From NCBI GenBank assembly GCA_910583675.1, contig CAJTYH010000046.1, positions 1 to 19,335 on the forward strand: a stretch of 19,335 nt of DNA, written 5' to 3'. Each line of letters opens with the position of its first letter. Positions within the stretch are counted from its first letter, which is position 1. The stretch is from an uncultured Muribaculaceae bacterium. GTDB lineage: Bacteria; Bacteroidota; Bacteroidia; Bacteroidales; Muribaculaceae. This document shows positions 8,614-16,429 of the stretch, piece after piece. The position numbers and the translations under genes are program-made. The notes under the pieces were generated by a model that saw only the letters and a program-made list of their open reading frames with translations, was not told where the DNA came from and did not search any database.

Positions 8614-9165
8614 GTGAAGAAATTATTATATACAGCCATGTTGGCCGTTGCGTCGCTTGCCGTGGCAAGTTGCAGTGAAACCGATGCCACTGACTTATGG
8701 GAGGATTACCGTGAATGGCGGGAGGCAAACAACACCTGGCTCAGCGAGCAGGAGACGTTGCTTGACGAGGATGGTGAACTGTTCTACTCAAGGCTTTCCC
8801 CGGTCTGGGCACCCAATGAATATGTGTTGATACACTGGTTCAACGACCGACAGGAGACTGCAGACAACCTCAGCCCTATGCTCACCTCGTGGGTTACTAC
8901 ACGTTACAACCTCTATCTGTATAACGGGACGCGTGTGGATTCCTCCTCAAAATTGGAGGGCGGGGTGTTCACCGCACAGCTCACCAACATGATCTCCGGT
9001 TGGCGCATTGCGATGATGAACATGCATGTGGGTGATACCGTGCAGATGGTCGTGCCCTATGCCTCGGCCTACGGAATCTCCTCCACAGACTCCATTCCCC
9101 CCTTTTCTACGCTCAGGTTCAATGTGCGCCTTACGGATATTCCGGCCTACGAAGTCCGTCCGTAA
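8614..9165 (+). CDS. FKBP-type peptidyl-prolyl isomerase lipoprotein
   Basis: A 183-aa protein starting at GTG, with an SPII signal ending AVASC (Cys20) followed by Ser-Glu. The FKBP fold occupies about 90-178. Residues equivalent to the FKBP12 active site can be seen: Asp109 in RVDSS, Phe119 in GVFTAQL, Trp130 in MISGW, Tyr153 in SAYG and Phe169 in LRFNVRL, so activity is plausible. Prolyl isomerases of this kind assist folding of secreted proteins in the periplasm. The GTG is preferred because it gives a full Lys-Lys signal peptide and has a weak AGG upstream; a later ATG at 8638 would lose the charged start. It is the last gene of the glyS operon and is followed by the hairpin at 9209-9243. 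Confidence 0.9.
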   Translation: MKKLLYTAMLAVASLAVASCSETDATDLWEDYREWREANNTWLSEQETLLDEDGELFYSRLSPVWAPNEYVLIHWFNDRQETADNLSPMLTSWVTTRYNLYLYNGTRVDSSSKLEGGVFTAQLTNMISGWRIAMMNMHVGDTVQMVVPYASAYGISSTDSIPPFSTLRFNVRLTDIPAYEVRP

Positions 9166-9208
9166 TCCTTTGAACGACTAAAAATCAAACGACCAAAGAA
9201 TTAATTGT

Positions 9209-9255
9209 GGCGATATGTCAAATTTTGGCATATCGCCATTTTTGTGTCCGGATGG
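9209..9255 (+). terminator. Terminator-like hairpin, repeat copy 2
   Basis: GGCGATATGTCAA (9209-9221) pairs with TTGGCATATCGCC (9225-9237), with one wobble that forms only in plus-strand RNA. TTTTT follows (9239-9243) and then GTGTCCGGATGG (9244-9255). It probably ends the glyS-lemA-FKBP operon. It is the same element as at 6262-6307, in the other orientation. The rest of 9166-9428 shows no gene. Confidence 0.8.
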
Positions 9256-9311
9256 GGAGGATACCGGTAAATTATTTGGTGTGGGATAAACCATGTATGA
9301 CAAAAAATTGT

Positions 9312-9319
9312 TAATTTTG
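9312..9319 (+). promoter_or_regulatory. Candidate -7 box for the envelope operon
   Basis: TAATTTTG fits the TAnnTTTG consensus. No TTTG lies about 20 nt upstream, and the chosen ATG is 110 nt away, so this is a weak call. Confidence 0.35.
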
Positions 9320-9428
9320 CAATCAATAAATTAACACGTGATTTTTGCGTTTCAGGATAGGCTTGTATTGCGTTGGTTTCCAGTTTGCCTTCCCTGGGTT
9401 TTCAATAATTGTATTATTGAATGTTTCT

Positions 9429-9983
9429 ATGTTTAATTGTCTTAAGGCGATTCCTGCGGGAGTCGCGTTAGCGTCTGTACTGTTCTGCTCGCATGATATC
9501 AGTGCGCAGCGCATATCTTTGAAAACAAACACAATAGATTGGGTGGCCATGTCGCCTAACCTGGCCGTTGAAGCCCGTTTGAGCCGGCGTGTGTCATTGC
9601 AAGTGGGGGTATCAGCCAATCCGTTTAGTTTTTCGGTGTTTGATGCAAGGCTCTCGAATTATCGTGTGGAGCCGGAATTGCGTTATTGGTTCAACCGTCC
9701 GATGGCACGCCATTTCATGGCTCTGTCTGCCACTGCTGCGGGTTTCAATCTACGATACAAGGATCACCGTTTTGTGGGCGATGCCATAGGTGCCGGCATA
9801 TCCTATGGCTATGCCTTGGTGCTGAGCGATCATTGGAACATGGAGGCCGAGGTCGGGGTAGGATTGGCTCATTTCAGCGCTTTCAACTATTGGTGTGAGG
9901 AGCGACCTGCCTCAAAGAACTTTTCCCGGATGTTGCCGGTGCCTATCCGGTTGGGTCTATCGTTCGCTTATGTATTCAAATGA
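9429..9983 (+). CDS. DUF3575-like small outer-membrane beta-barrel protein
   Basis: A 184-aa protein from the ATG at 9429. An in-frame TTG at 9345 exists, but the ATG places a standard signal peptide right at the N-terminus, with a likely cut after DISAQ (about residue 27). The mature part begins RISLKTNTIDWVAMSPNLAVEA, close to the usual DUF3575 opening (LKTN...TPNLGVE). It continues with alternating hydrophobic beta strands, RVEPELRYWF and GAGISYGYAL, and ends in a strand with aromatic Tyr/Phe (LSFAYVFK), as barrels do. DUF3575 proteins often lie in Bacteroidales envelope or fimbrial clusters beside OmpA-like proteins, and here an OmpA-like gene follows after 31 bp. Function in the outer membrane is inferred; substrate unknown. 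Confidence 0.75.
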   Translation: MFNCLKAIPAGVALASVLFCSHDISAQRISLKTNTIDWVAMSPNLAVEARLSRRVSLQVGVSANPFSFSVFDARLSNYRVEPELRYWFNRPMARHFMALSATAAGFNLRYKDHRFVGDAIGAGISYGYALVLSDHWNMEAEVGVGLAHFSAFNYWCEERPASKNFSRMLPVPIRLGLSFAYVFK

Positions 9984-10014
9984 AGCTGACTGTCTGTTTA
10001 CCGTTAAGTGACTT

Positions 10015-12111
10015 ATGACTGTGAAGAAATTGATCCTGCCTTTTGTGGCTACGGCCATATTGGCATTCGTGTTGCCGCTGTGCGGTGGCGGCATGGTTGA
10101 AGCCCGTACCATAAACGTCAGAGGCAAGGTGGTGCGGCAAGGCACGCATGAACCGATGGAGGGTGTCACCATCAGAAACGCCGAGACGGACAGGCTCGTC
10201 GGTACCACCAACATGGAGGGGCAGTTTACCGTATCGGTGGATGATGCCGGCTCGCTTCTCTTCTCCATAATGGGGAGTGAGGATCTCACGGTGCCTGTGG
10301 AGGGACAGCTGAATATGACCGTGGCGCTTTTCCCAAAGGCTCATGAGCTTGAGGAGGTCACTGTGGTGGCCAAGGGGTTGTCGAACACGTTGGTCATAGA
10401 TCCTGCCGAACTTGACGTGAAGGGCAACTATATCTATCTTAAGAAACATGTGAAGATTCCGCATAAGCTGTTCTCTTCGAGTGTGCGGATGATCATCCAG
10501 CCTACTATCTACAACGTGACCACCCGTCATTTGTCGTATCTCAAGCCGGTGGTGTTCGACGGCAGGAGATATGCCATCACACAGCGGCGCATGTATGACT
10601 GGAAAGAGGAACTGGATTCGCTCACCCCTTATCGCACGGTGAAGACCACCGGCAGAAGGACTGATGACGTGGTGCTTATCTCAGATTCGCTTTATGTGCA
10701 GAACCCGAAGGACGACTTTATGTGCGTCGTAATGTCTTCTATGGAGAATTACAACCGCATAGTCTATGCCGACACATTCATGATAGCCCGGGGAACGGTC
10801 AATCCTCTCCGTTTCCTGAACTATTCGCTCAAGGGATATGAGATGACAGACGAGCGCTATCTGCCCCAACCGGAAGTGCACCTGCGCGACAGCGAGGGGG
10901 ACATGAACCTTGTGTTCGAGGTCGGTAAGTCAAGACTTGACATGGCTTTGGGAGACAATGCCCGTGAGATAGATGCCATGCTCAGTGAGTTCCGCGCCAT
11001 AGAGAATGATCCCGACATGACACTTAAGAGTTTCACCATATCGGGTACAGCTTCGCCGGAAGGCAATTACGAACGCAATCGCCAACTGGCAAATGCCCGT
11101 ATGCAGTCTGCCATGGATGTCATAATGCAGTCGGTGCCCGAGAATCTGCGGCGCAATGCAAAGATGTCTACCGATGCCTCCGTTGCGGGATGGGCTGAAG
11201 TGGAAAGGCTTCTTCGCGAGGATGGTCATGGCGAAGAGGCCGATGCCGTGGCGGAAATCATAGCGCGGTGGCCGGGCGCGATCGATGCCCAGTCGGCGAG
11301 GATCCGCCGTTTGCCGTTCTACAAGAGCATGCTTGTAGACAACTATCTCCCACGGTTGCGCAAGGTAAGTTATGAGATAGTGACTTCTCGTTATCGTCCG
11401 CTTGACGATGACGAGATCGCCGCGCTGTATGCCACAGACAACTCATCTTTGTCGAAATATCATTTCTGGCGGCACTACAGGAATGTATCGGATACAGCCG
11501 AAAAGGAACGTGTAATGCGTCGGGCGCTTGAGGTGCATCCCGATTTCCTGGCTGCGGCGACGGATCTGTCTGCTCTTCTGATAAACGACGGAAGAGCTGA
11601 CGAGGAACCTCTTGCACCTTTTTTCTCCGATACGAAACAATGGCTCAAGATGCCTGAAAGTTCGCGCTACGACATGGCGGTAGGTGCCATGAACGCCATG
11701 CATTACAGCAGGGCTGATTCCCTGATGGCCGATCTTCCGGATACCCCGGAGTTTCATAAGGGAAAGATCTACTGTTCTGCCTTGAACGGCAGATACATAG
11801 ACGTGATGCAGGAGATTTCGGAGGATTCGCCGATCAATGAGGTGCTGCTTTTGCTTGCGATGAAGGACAATGACACTGCATGGCAGCGTGCTCAGAAACT
11901 GGGAGACACTGCAATAGAGGAATACATCAAGGCCACGGCGGCGAATCGTGTGGACAGCTATCTTGATGCGATAGTGCATCTTGAGAATGCCTTGCGTCTT
12001 GACCCGTCGCTGCGTGACGTGGCTCGTGTGGACGGAGACATAACCGACCTGCTTGAAGATGTGGAAGAAACGACAGATGATGCTGACAATGGTGAAAACG
12101 GCGATGAATAA
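10015..12111 (+). CDS. Periplasmic CarboxypepD_reg-like / OmpA-like / TPR-like protein
   Basis: A 698-aa protein with an N-terminal signal peptide (cut probably after MVEA, residue 30). Residues 33-105 are a CarboxypepD_reg-like beta-sandwich (INVRGKVVRQGTHEPMEGVT), followed by ELEEVTVVAKG, the phrase that usually follows this domain. Residues about 120-290 have no recognised fold. Residues about 296-455 look OmpA-like: FEVGKSRLD, then SGTASPEGNYERNRQLANAR, as in DUF3868-type proteins, where the second half may bind peptidoglycan. From about 480 the protein is helical and repeat-like (ALEVHPDFLAAATDLSALL; HLENALRLDPSLRDVA), suggesting TPRs, and it ends in an acidic tail. It sits between the DUF3575-like gene and the four-repeat barrel gene, whose start overlaps its stop. 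A scaffold linking the outer membrane to the wall is inference. Confidence 0.7.
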   Translation: MTVKKLILPFVATAILAFVLPLCGGGMVEARTINVRGKVVRQGTHEPMEGVTIRNAETDRLVGTTNMEGQFTVSVDDAGSLLFSIMGSEDLTVPVEGQLNMTVALFPKAHELEEVTVVAKGLSNTLVIDPAELDVKGNYIYLKKHVKIPHKLFSSSVRMIIQPTIYNVTTRHLSYLKPVVFDGRRYAITQRRMYDWKEELDSLTPYRTVKTTGRRTDDVVLISDSLYVQNPKDDFMCVVMSSMENYNRIVYADTFMIARGTVNPLRFLNYSLKGYEMTDERYLPQPEVHLRDSEGDMNLVFEVGKSRLDMALGDNAREIDAMLSEFRAIENDPDMTLKSFTISGTASPEGNYERNRQLANARMQSAMDVIMQSVPENLRRNAKMSTDASVAGWAEVERLLREDGHGEEADAVAEIIARWPGAIDAQSARIRRLPFYKSMLVDNYLPRLRKVSYEIVTSRYRPLDDDEIAALYATDNSSLSKYHFWRHYRNVSDTAEKERVMRRALEVHPDFLAAATDLSALLINDGRADEEPLAPFFSDTKQWLKMPESSRYDMAVGAMNAMHYSRADSLMADLPDTPEFHKGKIYCSALNGRYIDVMQEISEDSPINEVLLLLAMKDNDTAWQRAQKLGDTAIEEYIKATAANRVDSYLDAIVHLENALRLDPSLRDVARVDGDITDLLEDVEETTDDADNGENGDE

Positions 12112-14383
12112 GAGATATATGAAAGGATTGAGGCAATGTATGCTGCCTGCACTGCTGTTTGCGGCAATGGTGTGCTGCGCTCCTCGTGTAGAGGCGAAAA
12201 TGACATATCAGCTCAATGATACGATCCGCAGCGGGTTTGATGCTCTCGGCCATGTGTTGCAGAAGCCTCTTGGCAATCCGGTTTTTGAGAATAAGCGTTT
12301 CGGGGATCATCTGTTTTTGAGTGGGGGAGCCGGAGTGTCCATGTCCGGTCTGCATGCGCGTCCCGGGGTGAGCATGGAACTTTCCATAGGTGACTGGGTT
12401 ACGCCGGTACACGGATGGAGGGTCGGTTTCGGGATAGGTAACCGTTCGATAAAAAAAGGTTATCCCGATCTGTTTTTCGGAAGGGTGTCCGCCGACTACC
12501 TGCTTAATTTCACATCCCTGCTCAGAGGTTACCGTCAAGGTAGGACATTCGAGTTGATAGGTGCGATAGGTGCCGAGTACCGACGGTTGAAGAGCGATGG
12601 CGTGTGGGGCAACGAGTTCGGGCTTAGGGCTTCACTGCAGGGACGGTTCAATGTCAGCCATTCCCTGTTTCTATATCTGGAGCCGAGGTTGACACTGTCT
12701 GCCGGCAGCCGCTACAAAAGCATGATTGACGATTACCGCCGTTTCTGTCCCGATCTCAGTTTCAATGTCGGTCTTGGCTATCGTCTTCTGCAAGGGGTGG
12801 AGCGCACGACAGGGACAACCGATTTTTTCAACATTGAAGACAATCACCTGTTCTTCGGAGCGGGTGGGGGAGCTGTCTCGTTCTTGCGCGGGGCTGATCG
12901 CTCCACGATAGATTGGGGCACACAGTTCTATATAGGAAAATGGCTTTCGTCGGTGGCCGGATTGAGAGCCAAGTGGCAGTTCGGCAGATATATTCTGCCC
13001 GGCGGGGAGCCCGGTCACCGCTATATCGCGACCGGTTCGCTGGATTACGTATGGAATATTTCTTCTGCCTTCGGAGGCTATCGGCCTGATGAGGTGTTCG
13101 GCCTTGAACTCAACCTCGGTGTGGCCGGCGCGTATGCCGACAATGCCAAAGGGAGACTTTATCCGGGGTTGGAGGGTGGCTTGACAGCCACGTTCCGTCT
13201 TTCTCCCAACTGGAGCCTGTATGTGGAACCGCAGTTGCAGGTGTTTACACGCAGGTTTTCCCGCGATGCCGGTAAAGGTTTTGCAATATCGCCGATGGGA
13301 TCTGTAATGGGCGGCCTGCGTTATACCATAGGTAATTTCGCGCATGACTTCCCTGAGAGCTACGAGGAATATGCAAAGGCAAGGAATTATTTCCTTACCA
13401 TATCCGGTGCTCCGGCATGGAGGCTGCGGGGCGATTATGGTACAGGTTTTATGGCATCCGCCGGTTTCGGAAAGCGCTTTACGCCGGTTTCCTCATGGCG
13501 CCTGACAGCAGATGGAAGCATCTTCAGCCATACTCCCAAGTTTGTGTCGCTCTCGTTGTCTGCCGATTACCTGTTCAGCATCTCCACATCCATGGCCGGT
13601 TTCAATCCTTATCGCGTGTTTGACCTTTCAGGAGTTGTGGGGGTGACGGGCGGCATAGCACATTATGGCCCCAATCCTATAAAACCGCTCATAGGTGCCA
13701 AGGCCGGACTTCATGGCTCGTTCAGGCTCTCAGATGCGCTTGACCTGTATGTGGAGCCGGTTCTCGTGGCGACAAGGGTGTCTGCCGGCATTACCGGATG
13801 GACACCTGAGGTAAGGGTGATGGCAGGTCTTGCTTACCGTCTCGGTCGCGGTGCTTCATTCGGAGAGGACGCTGTCTATGCATCCCCATTGGAGGGATCG
13901 CGTAATTTCGTTTCAGTCTCAGCTGGCCCTACATTATTCAGCGGGAACTTTAACAATAGACGGGTGAACGGCGCTGTGGATGCTTCCGTGGGACGATGGT
14001 TTACGCTTGTGTCGGGGCTTCGTTGTGGAATGACGTATGATTTTATTCCTGATGAAAACATGCGCCGACGCATGAACATGGGAAGTGTGCATGCCGATTA
14101 TCTTCTTAACATCACCTCATTGATTACACGCGACGAGATGCGGCGCTTCCATATCATAGGACTATTGGGCGGCGGTGTGTCTTTCAGTGATGTGAAGTAT
14201 TCAAGAGCCGGATTGATGCTTGAGACCGGCATGCAGTTCCGTTACAACCTGCCGTTCAATGTAGACGTGCATCTGGAGCCGAATGCGTCCTTCGTGATGA
14301 ACCGTGTGATGCCCAATTACAGGAATAATTCACGTTTCTCGGTTGTGACACGCTTGATGGCCGGAGTAAGCTATCGTTTTTAG
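12104..14383 (+). CDS. Outer-membrane protein with four tandem beta-barrel-like repeats
   Basis: A 759-aa protein from the ATG at 12104, whose codons overlap the stop of the preceding gene by 8 bp. In-frame TTG/ATG codons further upstream would bury the signal peptide; the ATG at 12119 is also possible. The signal peptide ends near PRVEA (residue 31). The mature protein consists of four related units of about 160-180 aa: about 67-230, 247-410, 427-582 and 599-759. Each carries an ADYLLN-like motif (ADYLLN, LDYVWN, ADYLFS, ADYLLN), a YLEP motif (LYLEP, LYVEP, LYVEP, VHLEP) and a closing G-x-x-YR/Y strand (GLGYRL, GGLRYTI, GLAYRL, GVSYRF). Strands alternate polar and hydrophobic residues, and the final residue is Phe, as in BAM substrates. 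The family is not recognised by name. It could be four small barrels or one large barrel. Confidence 0.75.
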   Translation: MNKRYMKGLRQCMLPALLFAAMVCCAPRVEAKMTYQLNDTIRSGFDALGHVLQKPLGNPVFENKRFGDHLFLSGGAGVSMSGLHARPGVSMELSIGDWVTPVHGWRVGFGIGNRSIKKGYPDLFFGRVSADYLLNFTSLLRGYRQGRTFELIGAIGAEYRRLKSDGVWGNEFGLRASLQGRFNVSHSLFLYLEPRLTLSAGSRYKSMIDDYRRFCPDLSFNVGLGYRLLQGVERTTGTTDFFNIEDNHLFFGAGGGAVSFLRGADRSTIDWGTQFYIGKWLSSVAGLRAKWQFGRYILPGGEPGHRYIATGSLDYVWNISSAFGGYRPDEVFGLELNLGVAGAYADNAKGRLYPGLEGGLTATFRLSPNWSLYVEPQLQVFTRRFSRDAGKGFAISPMGSVMGGLRYTIGNFAHDFPESYEEYAKARNYFLTISGAPAWRLRGDYGTGFMASAGFGKRFTPVSSWRLTADGSIFSHTPKFVSLSLSADYLFSISTSMAGFNPYRVFDLSGVVGVTGGIAHYGPNPIKPLIGAKAGLHGSFRLSDALDLYVEPVLVATRVSAGITGWTPEVRVMAGLAYRLGRGASFGEDAVYASPLEGSRNFVSVSAGPTLFSGNFNNRRVNGAVDASVGRWFTLVSGLRCGMTYDFIPDENMRRRMNMGSVHADYLLNITSLITRDEMRRFHIIGLLGGGVSFSDVKYSRAGLMLETGMQFRYNLPFNVDVHLEPNASFVMNRVMPNYRNNSRFSVVTRLMAGVSYRF

Positions 14384-14411
14384 CAATGTCGCGGTAACAT
14401 CATTTACTTGA

Positions 14412-14468
14412 TGAACCATAAAAAGAGCGGCATGCGGAAACCCCGCATGCCGCTCTTTTTATGGTTCA
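14412..14468. terminator. Bidirectional terminator between convergent genes
   Basis: A perfect 26-bp inverted repeat (14412-14437 with 14443-14468) with a 5-nt loop AAACC. The GC-rich core GAGCGGCATGCGG is flanked by A5 on one side and T5 on the other, so a T-run follows the core on either strand. It serves the barrel gene (stop 14383) and the rubrerythrin gene (stop 14477), which converge here. Confidence 0.93.
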
Positions 14469-14476
14469 GGTAAAAT

Positions 14477-15028
14477 TTATTTACCGAAATAGCGGTCGAA
14501 GAGACCCTTGAAGCCACGACCGTGACGAGCCTCGTCCTTAGCCATTTCATGAACGGTGTCATGGATGGCATCCAAGTTGGCTTTCTTTGCGTTTGCGGCG
14601 ATGCGCATCTTGTCGGCGTTTGCACCGGCTTCTGCCATCATGCGCTTCTCAAGGTTGGTCTTGGTGTCCCATACCATGTCGCCGAGCAGTTCGGCGAATT
14701 TTGAAGCGTGCTCGGCTTCTTCCCAAGCATAGCGCTTGAAAGCCTCTGCGATTTCGGGGTATCCTTCGCGGTCTGCCTGGCGTGACATTGCAAGATACAT
14801 GCCGACCTCGGTGCATTCGCCCATGAAGTGGGTGTTGAGATCCTTGATCATTTCCTCGTCGCATCCTTTGGCTACGCCGATTTCATGCTCGGTAACGAAT
14901 TTAAGTACTTCGGTATCGTCAAGTTCCTTGAACTTGCTGCGGGGAGCACCGCACATGGGGCACTTTTCCGGTGCCTCTTCACCTTCGTGAACGTAGCCAC
15001 AAACGGTGCAGATGAATTTCTTTTTCAT
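14477..15028 (-). CDS. Reverse-type rubrerythrin (N-terminal rubredoxin, C-terminal ferritin-like)
   Basis: A 183-aa cytosolic non-haem iron protein. The rubredoxin-like Fe(Cys)4 site comes first: Cys7/Cys10 (CTVCGY) and Cys23/Cys26 (CPMCGA). The ferritin-like diiron domain follows (about 55-183), with Glu71/Glu74 (ECTEVG), EEAEH at 103-107, Glu133 and DEARH at 165-169. In classical rubrerythrin the order is the opposite; this order is that of reverse rubrerythrins, which reduce hydrogen peroxide (and in some cases oxygen) in anaerobes using electrons from NAD(P)H via redox partners. All metal ligands appear present. The ATG at 15028 begins the rubredoxin domain directly. It has its own promoter at 15099-15130, so it need not be read with hutI, which ends 105 bp upstream. 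Confidence 0.93.
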   Translation of the reverse strand: MKKKFICTVCGYVHEGEEAPEKCPMCGAPRSKFKELDDTEVLKFVTEHEIGVAKGCDEEMIKDLNTHFMGECTEVGMYLAMSRQADREGYPEIAEAFKRYAWEEAEHASKFAELLGDMVWDTKTNLEKRMMAEAGANADKMRIAANAKKANLDAIHDTVHEMAKDEARHGRGFKGLFDRYFGK

Positions 15029-15098
15029 TATTGTGAGACTTTATAATTAATCTTAAAAATCAAATAATTGTTAATTGATCCTTAGGGATTACATGCTG

Positions 15099-15130
15099 CA
15101 AAGGTACATTCGCGCATTCACATCTCCAAA
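15099..15130 (-). promoter_or_regulatory. Rubrerythrin promoter (Bacteroidota type)
   Basis: On the minus strand, TTTG (15130-15127), 20 nt, then TACCTTTG (15106-15099), a full match to TTTG-N20-TAnnTTTG. The rubrerythrin ATG is about 70 nt downstream. It lies just past the hutI stop codon. No operator palindrome was obvious in the leader. Confidence 0.75.
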
Positions 15131-15133
15131 TTT

Positions 15134-16384
15134 TCAGTATATTTTTTCACCTGCGAGCCAGACATGCGTGATAAGTGGCGACGTGTATGCATATAGCGGG
15201 TATGCAATGGAGGGCTGGGGAAGCGTAGTGAAGAAATTTGCAATCTTTCCGGGGGTAATCGTACCAACTTCGTCACTTAGTTCCATGGCGGCCGCTCCGT
15301 TGATTGTAACCGCATTGAAGGATTGTTCCGGTGTCAGGCGCATCTTGATGCATCCGAGTGCCGCCACAAAACGCATGTCGCCCGAAGGTGAGGATCCCGG
15401 ATTGTAATCGGATGCGAGTGCGAGTGGAAGCCCCGCTTCGATCATGCCTCTGGCGTTGCCATAGGGCATCCCCAGAAAGAATGATGCTCCGGGAAGCATC
15501 GTCGGGATGGTGGAGGTATTGCGCAGAGCCTCTATCTCTTCCGCTCCGGTGCGTTCAAGATGGTCTACCGATACGGCACCATGTTTTACGCCAACCTGTA
15601 CGCCACCGGAGACGGCAAGCTCGTTGGCATGGATCTTTGGCTTCAACCCCCATTTATGGGCTGCTTCGAGTATACGGTCTGTTTCCTCAACGGTAAAGAA
15701 TCCTGTATCGCAGAATACATCCACATAATCGGCGAGCTTCTGTGCGCCGACTTCGGGGATCATCTCGCGGCACACCAGATCAACATATTCGCTCTGCCGA
15801 CCTACATATTCCCGTCCCACGGCATGCGCTCCGAGAAATGTGGACTTTATCTCAATGGGAGCATTGCGTTTTATGCGCCGGATGACCCGGAGCATTTTCA
15901 GTTCGTCCTCTGTGGTAAGGCCGTACCCGCTTTTTATCTCCACGGCTCCTGTACCTTTGCCGATTATCTCGTTTACACGAACCATGGCTTGCCTGTATAG
16001 CTCATCCTCGTCGGTGGAGTGTAGGAGATCTGCGGAGTTGAGTATGCCCCCTCCGCGGGCGGCGATCTCCTCGTATGAAAGTCCATGGATTTTGTCAATG
16101 AACTCGCCGTCGCGCTGTCCGGCATATACGATATGGGTGTGGGAGTCGCAGAAGGATGGGAACATCCACTCGCCGTCAAGGTCTACCACATGGCATGCGC
16201 CTCCGATCTCCATTTCGGTGAATGTCGCCATGGAGCCGATCTCCATGATGCGGTCGCCTGCAACGGCCATCCATGCGTCGTAGACCACCGGAAGCTCGTT
16301 CATTTCCTTCCCGGCTTTTACCGGCAGTGGGTTCGGATCTGCTCCCACTATGGCGCCTATGTTCTTGTAAATTGTCAGTCCCAT
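15134..16384 (-). CDS. hutI: Imidazolonepropionase
   Basis: A 416-aa cytosolic metal-dependent amidohydrolase that opens 4-imidazolone-5-propanoate to N-formimino-L-glutamate, the third step of histidine degradation. Metal and substrate motifs are visible: the HxH pair in FCDSHTHIVYAG, FLGAHAVGREY, KIHANEL, SVDHLE, and LASDYNPGSSPSGDM with the catalytic Asp. Length is normal for HutI (about 400-420 aa). The ATG at 16384 gives MGLTIYKNIG, a usual start region. It lies 45 bp downstream of hutH on the same strand with no terminator between, so the two are probably co-transcribed. The stop is at 15134, beside the promoter of the next gene. Confidence 0.96.
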   Translation of the reverse strand: MGLTIYKNIGAIVGADPNPLPVKAGKEMNELPVVYDAWMAVAGDRIMEIGSMATFTEMEIGGACHVVDLDGEWMFPSFCDSHTHIVYAGQRDGEFIDKIHGLSYEEIAARGGGILNSADLLHSTDEDELYRQAMVRVNEIIGKGTGAVEIKSGYGLTTEDELKMLRVIRRIKRNAPIEIKSTFLGAHAVGREYVGRQSEYVDLVCREMIPEVGAQKLADYVDVFCDTGFFTVEETDRILEAAHKWGLKPKIHANELAVSGGVQVGVKHGAVSVDHLERTGAEEIEALRNTSTIPTMLPGASFFLGMPYGNARGMIEAGLPLALASDYNPGSSPSGDMRFVAALGCIKMRLTPEQSFNAVTINGAAAMELSDEVGTITPGKIANFFTTLPQPSIAYPLYAYTSPLITHVWLAGEKIY

Positions 16385-16429
16385 GGTAATTAATTTTTTA
16401 TCGGTCTTTATGCTTGGAAAACACCCGGC

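Noticed and set aside
9345..9428. TTG-initiated N-terminal extension of the DUF3575-like protein
   Set aside because: The ATG at 9429 yields a normal signal peptide at the very start; the extension would bury it.
12053..12103. TTG start for the four-repeat barrel gene, 59 bp inside the previous gene
   Set aside because: It adds 17 residues before the signal peptide; ATG at 12104 (or 12119) fits export better.
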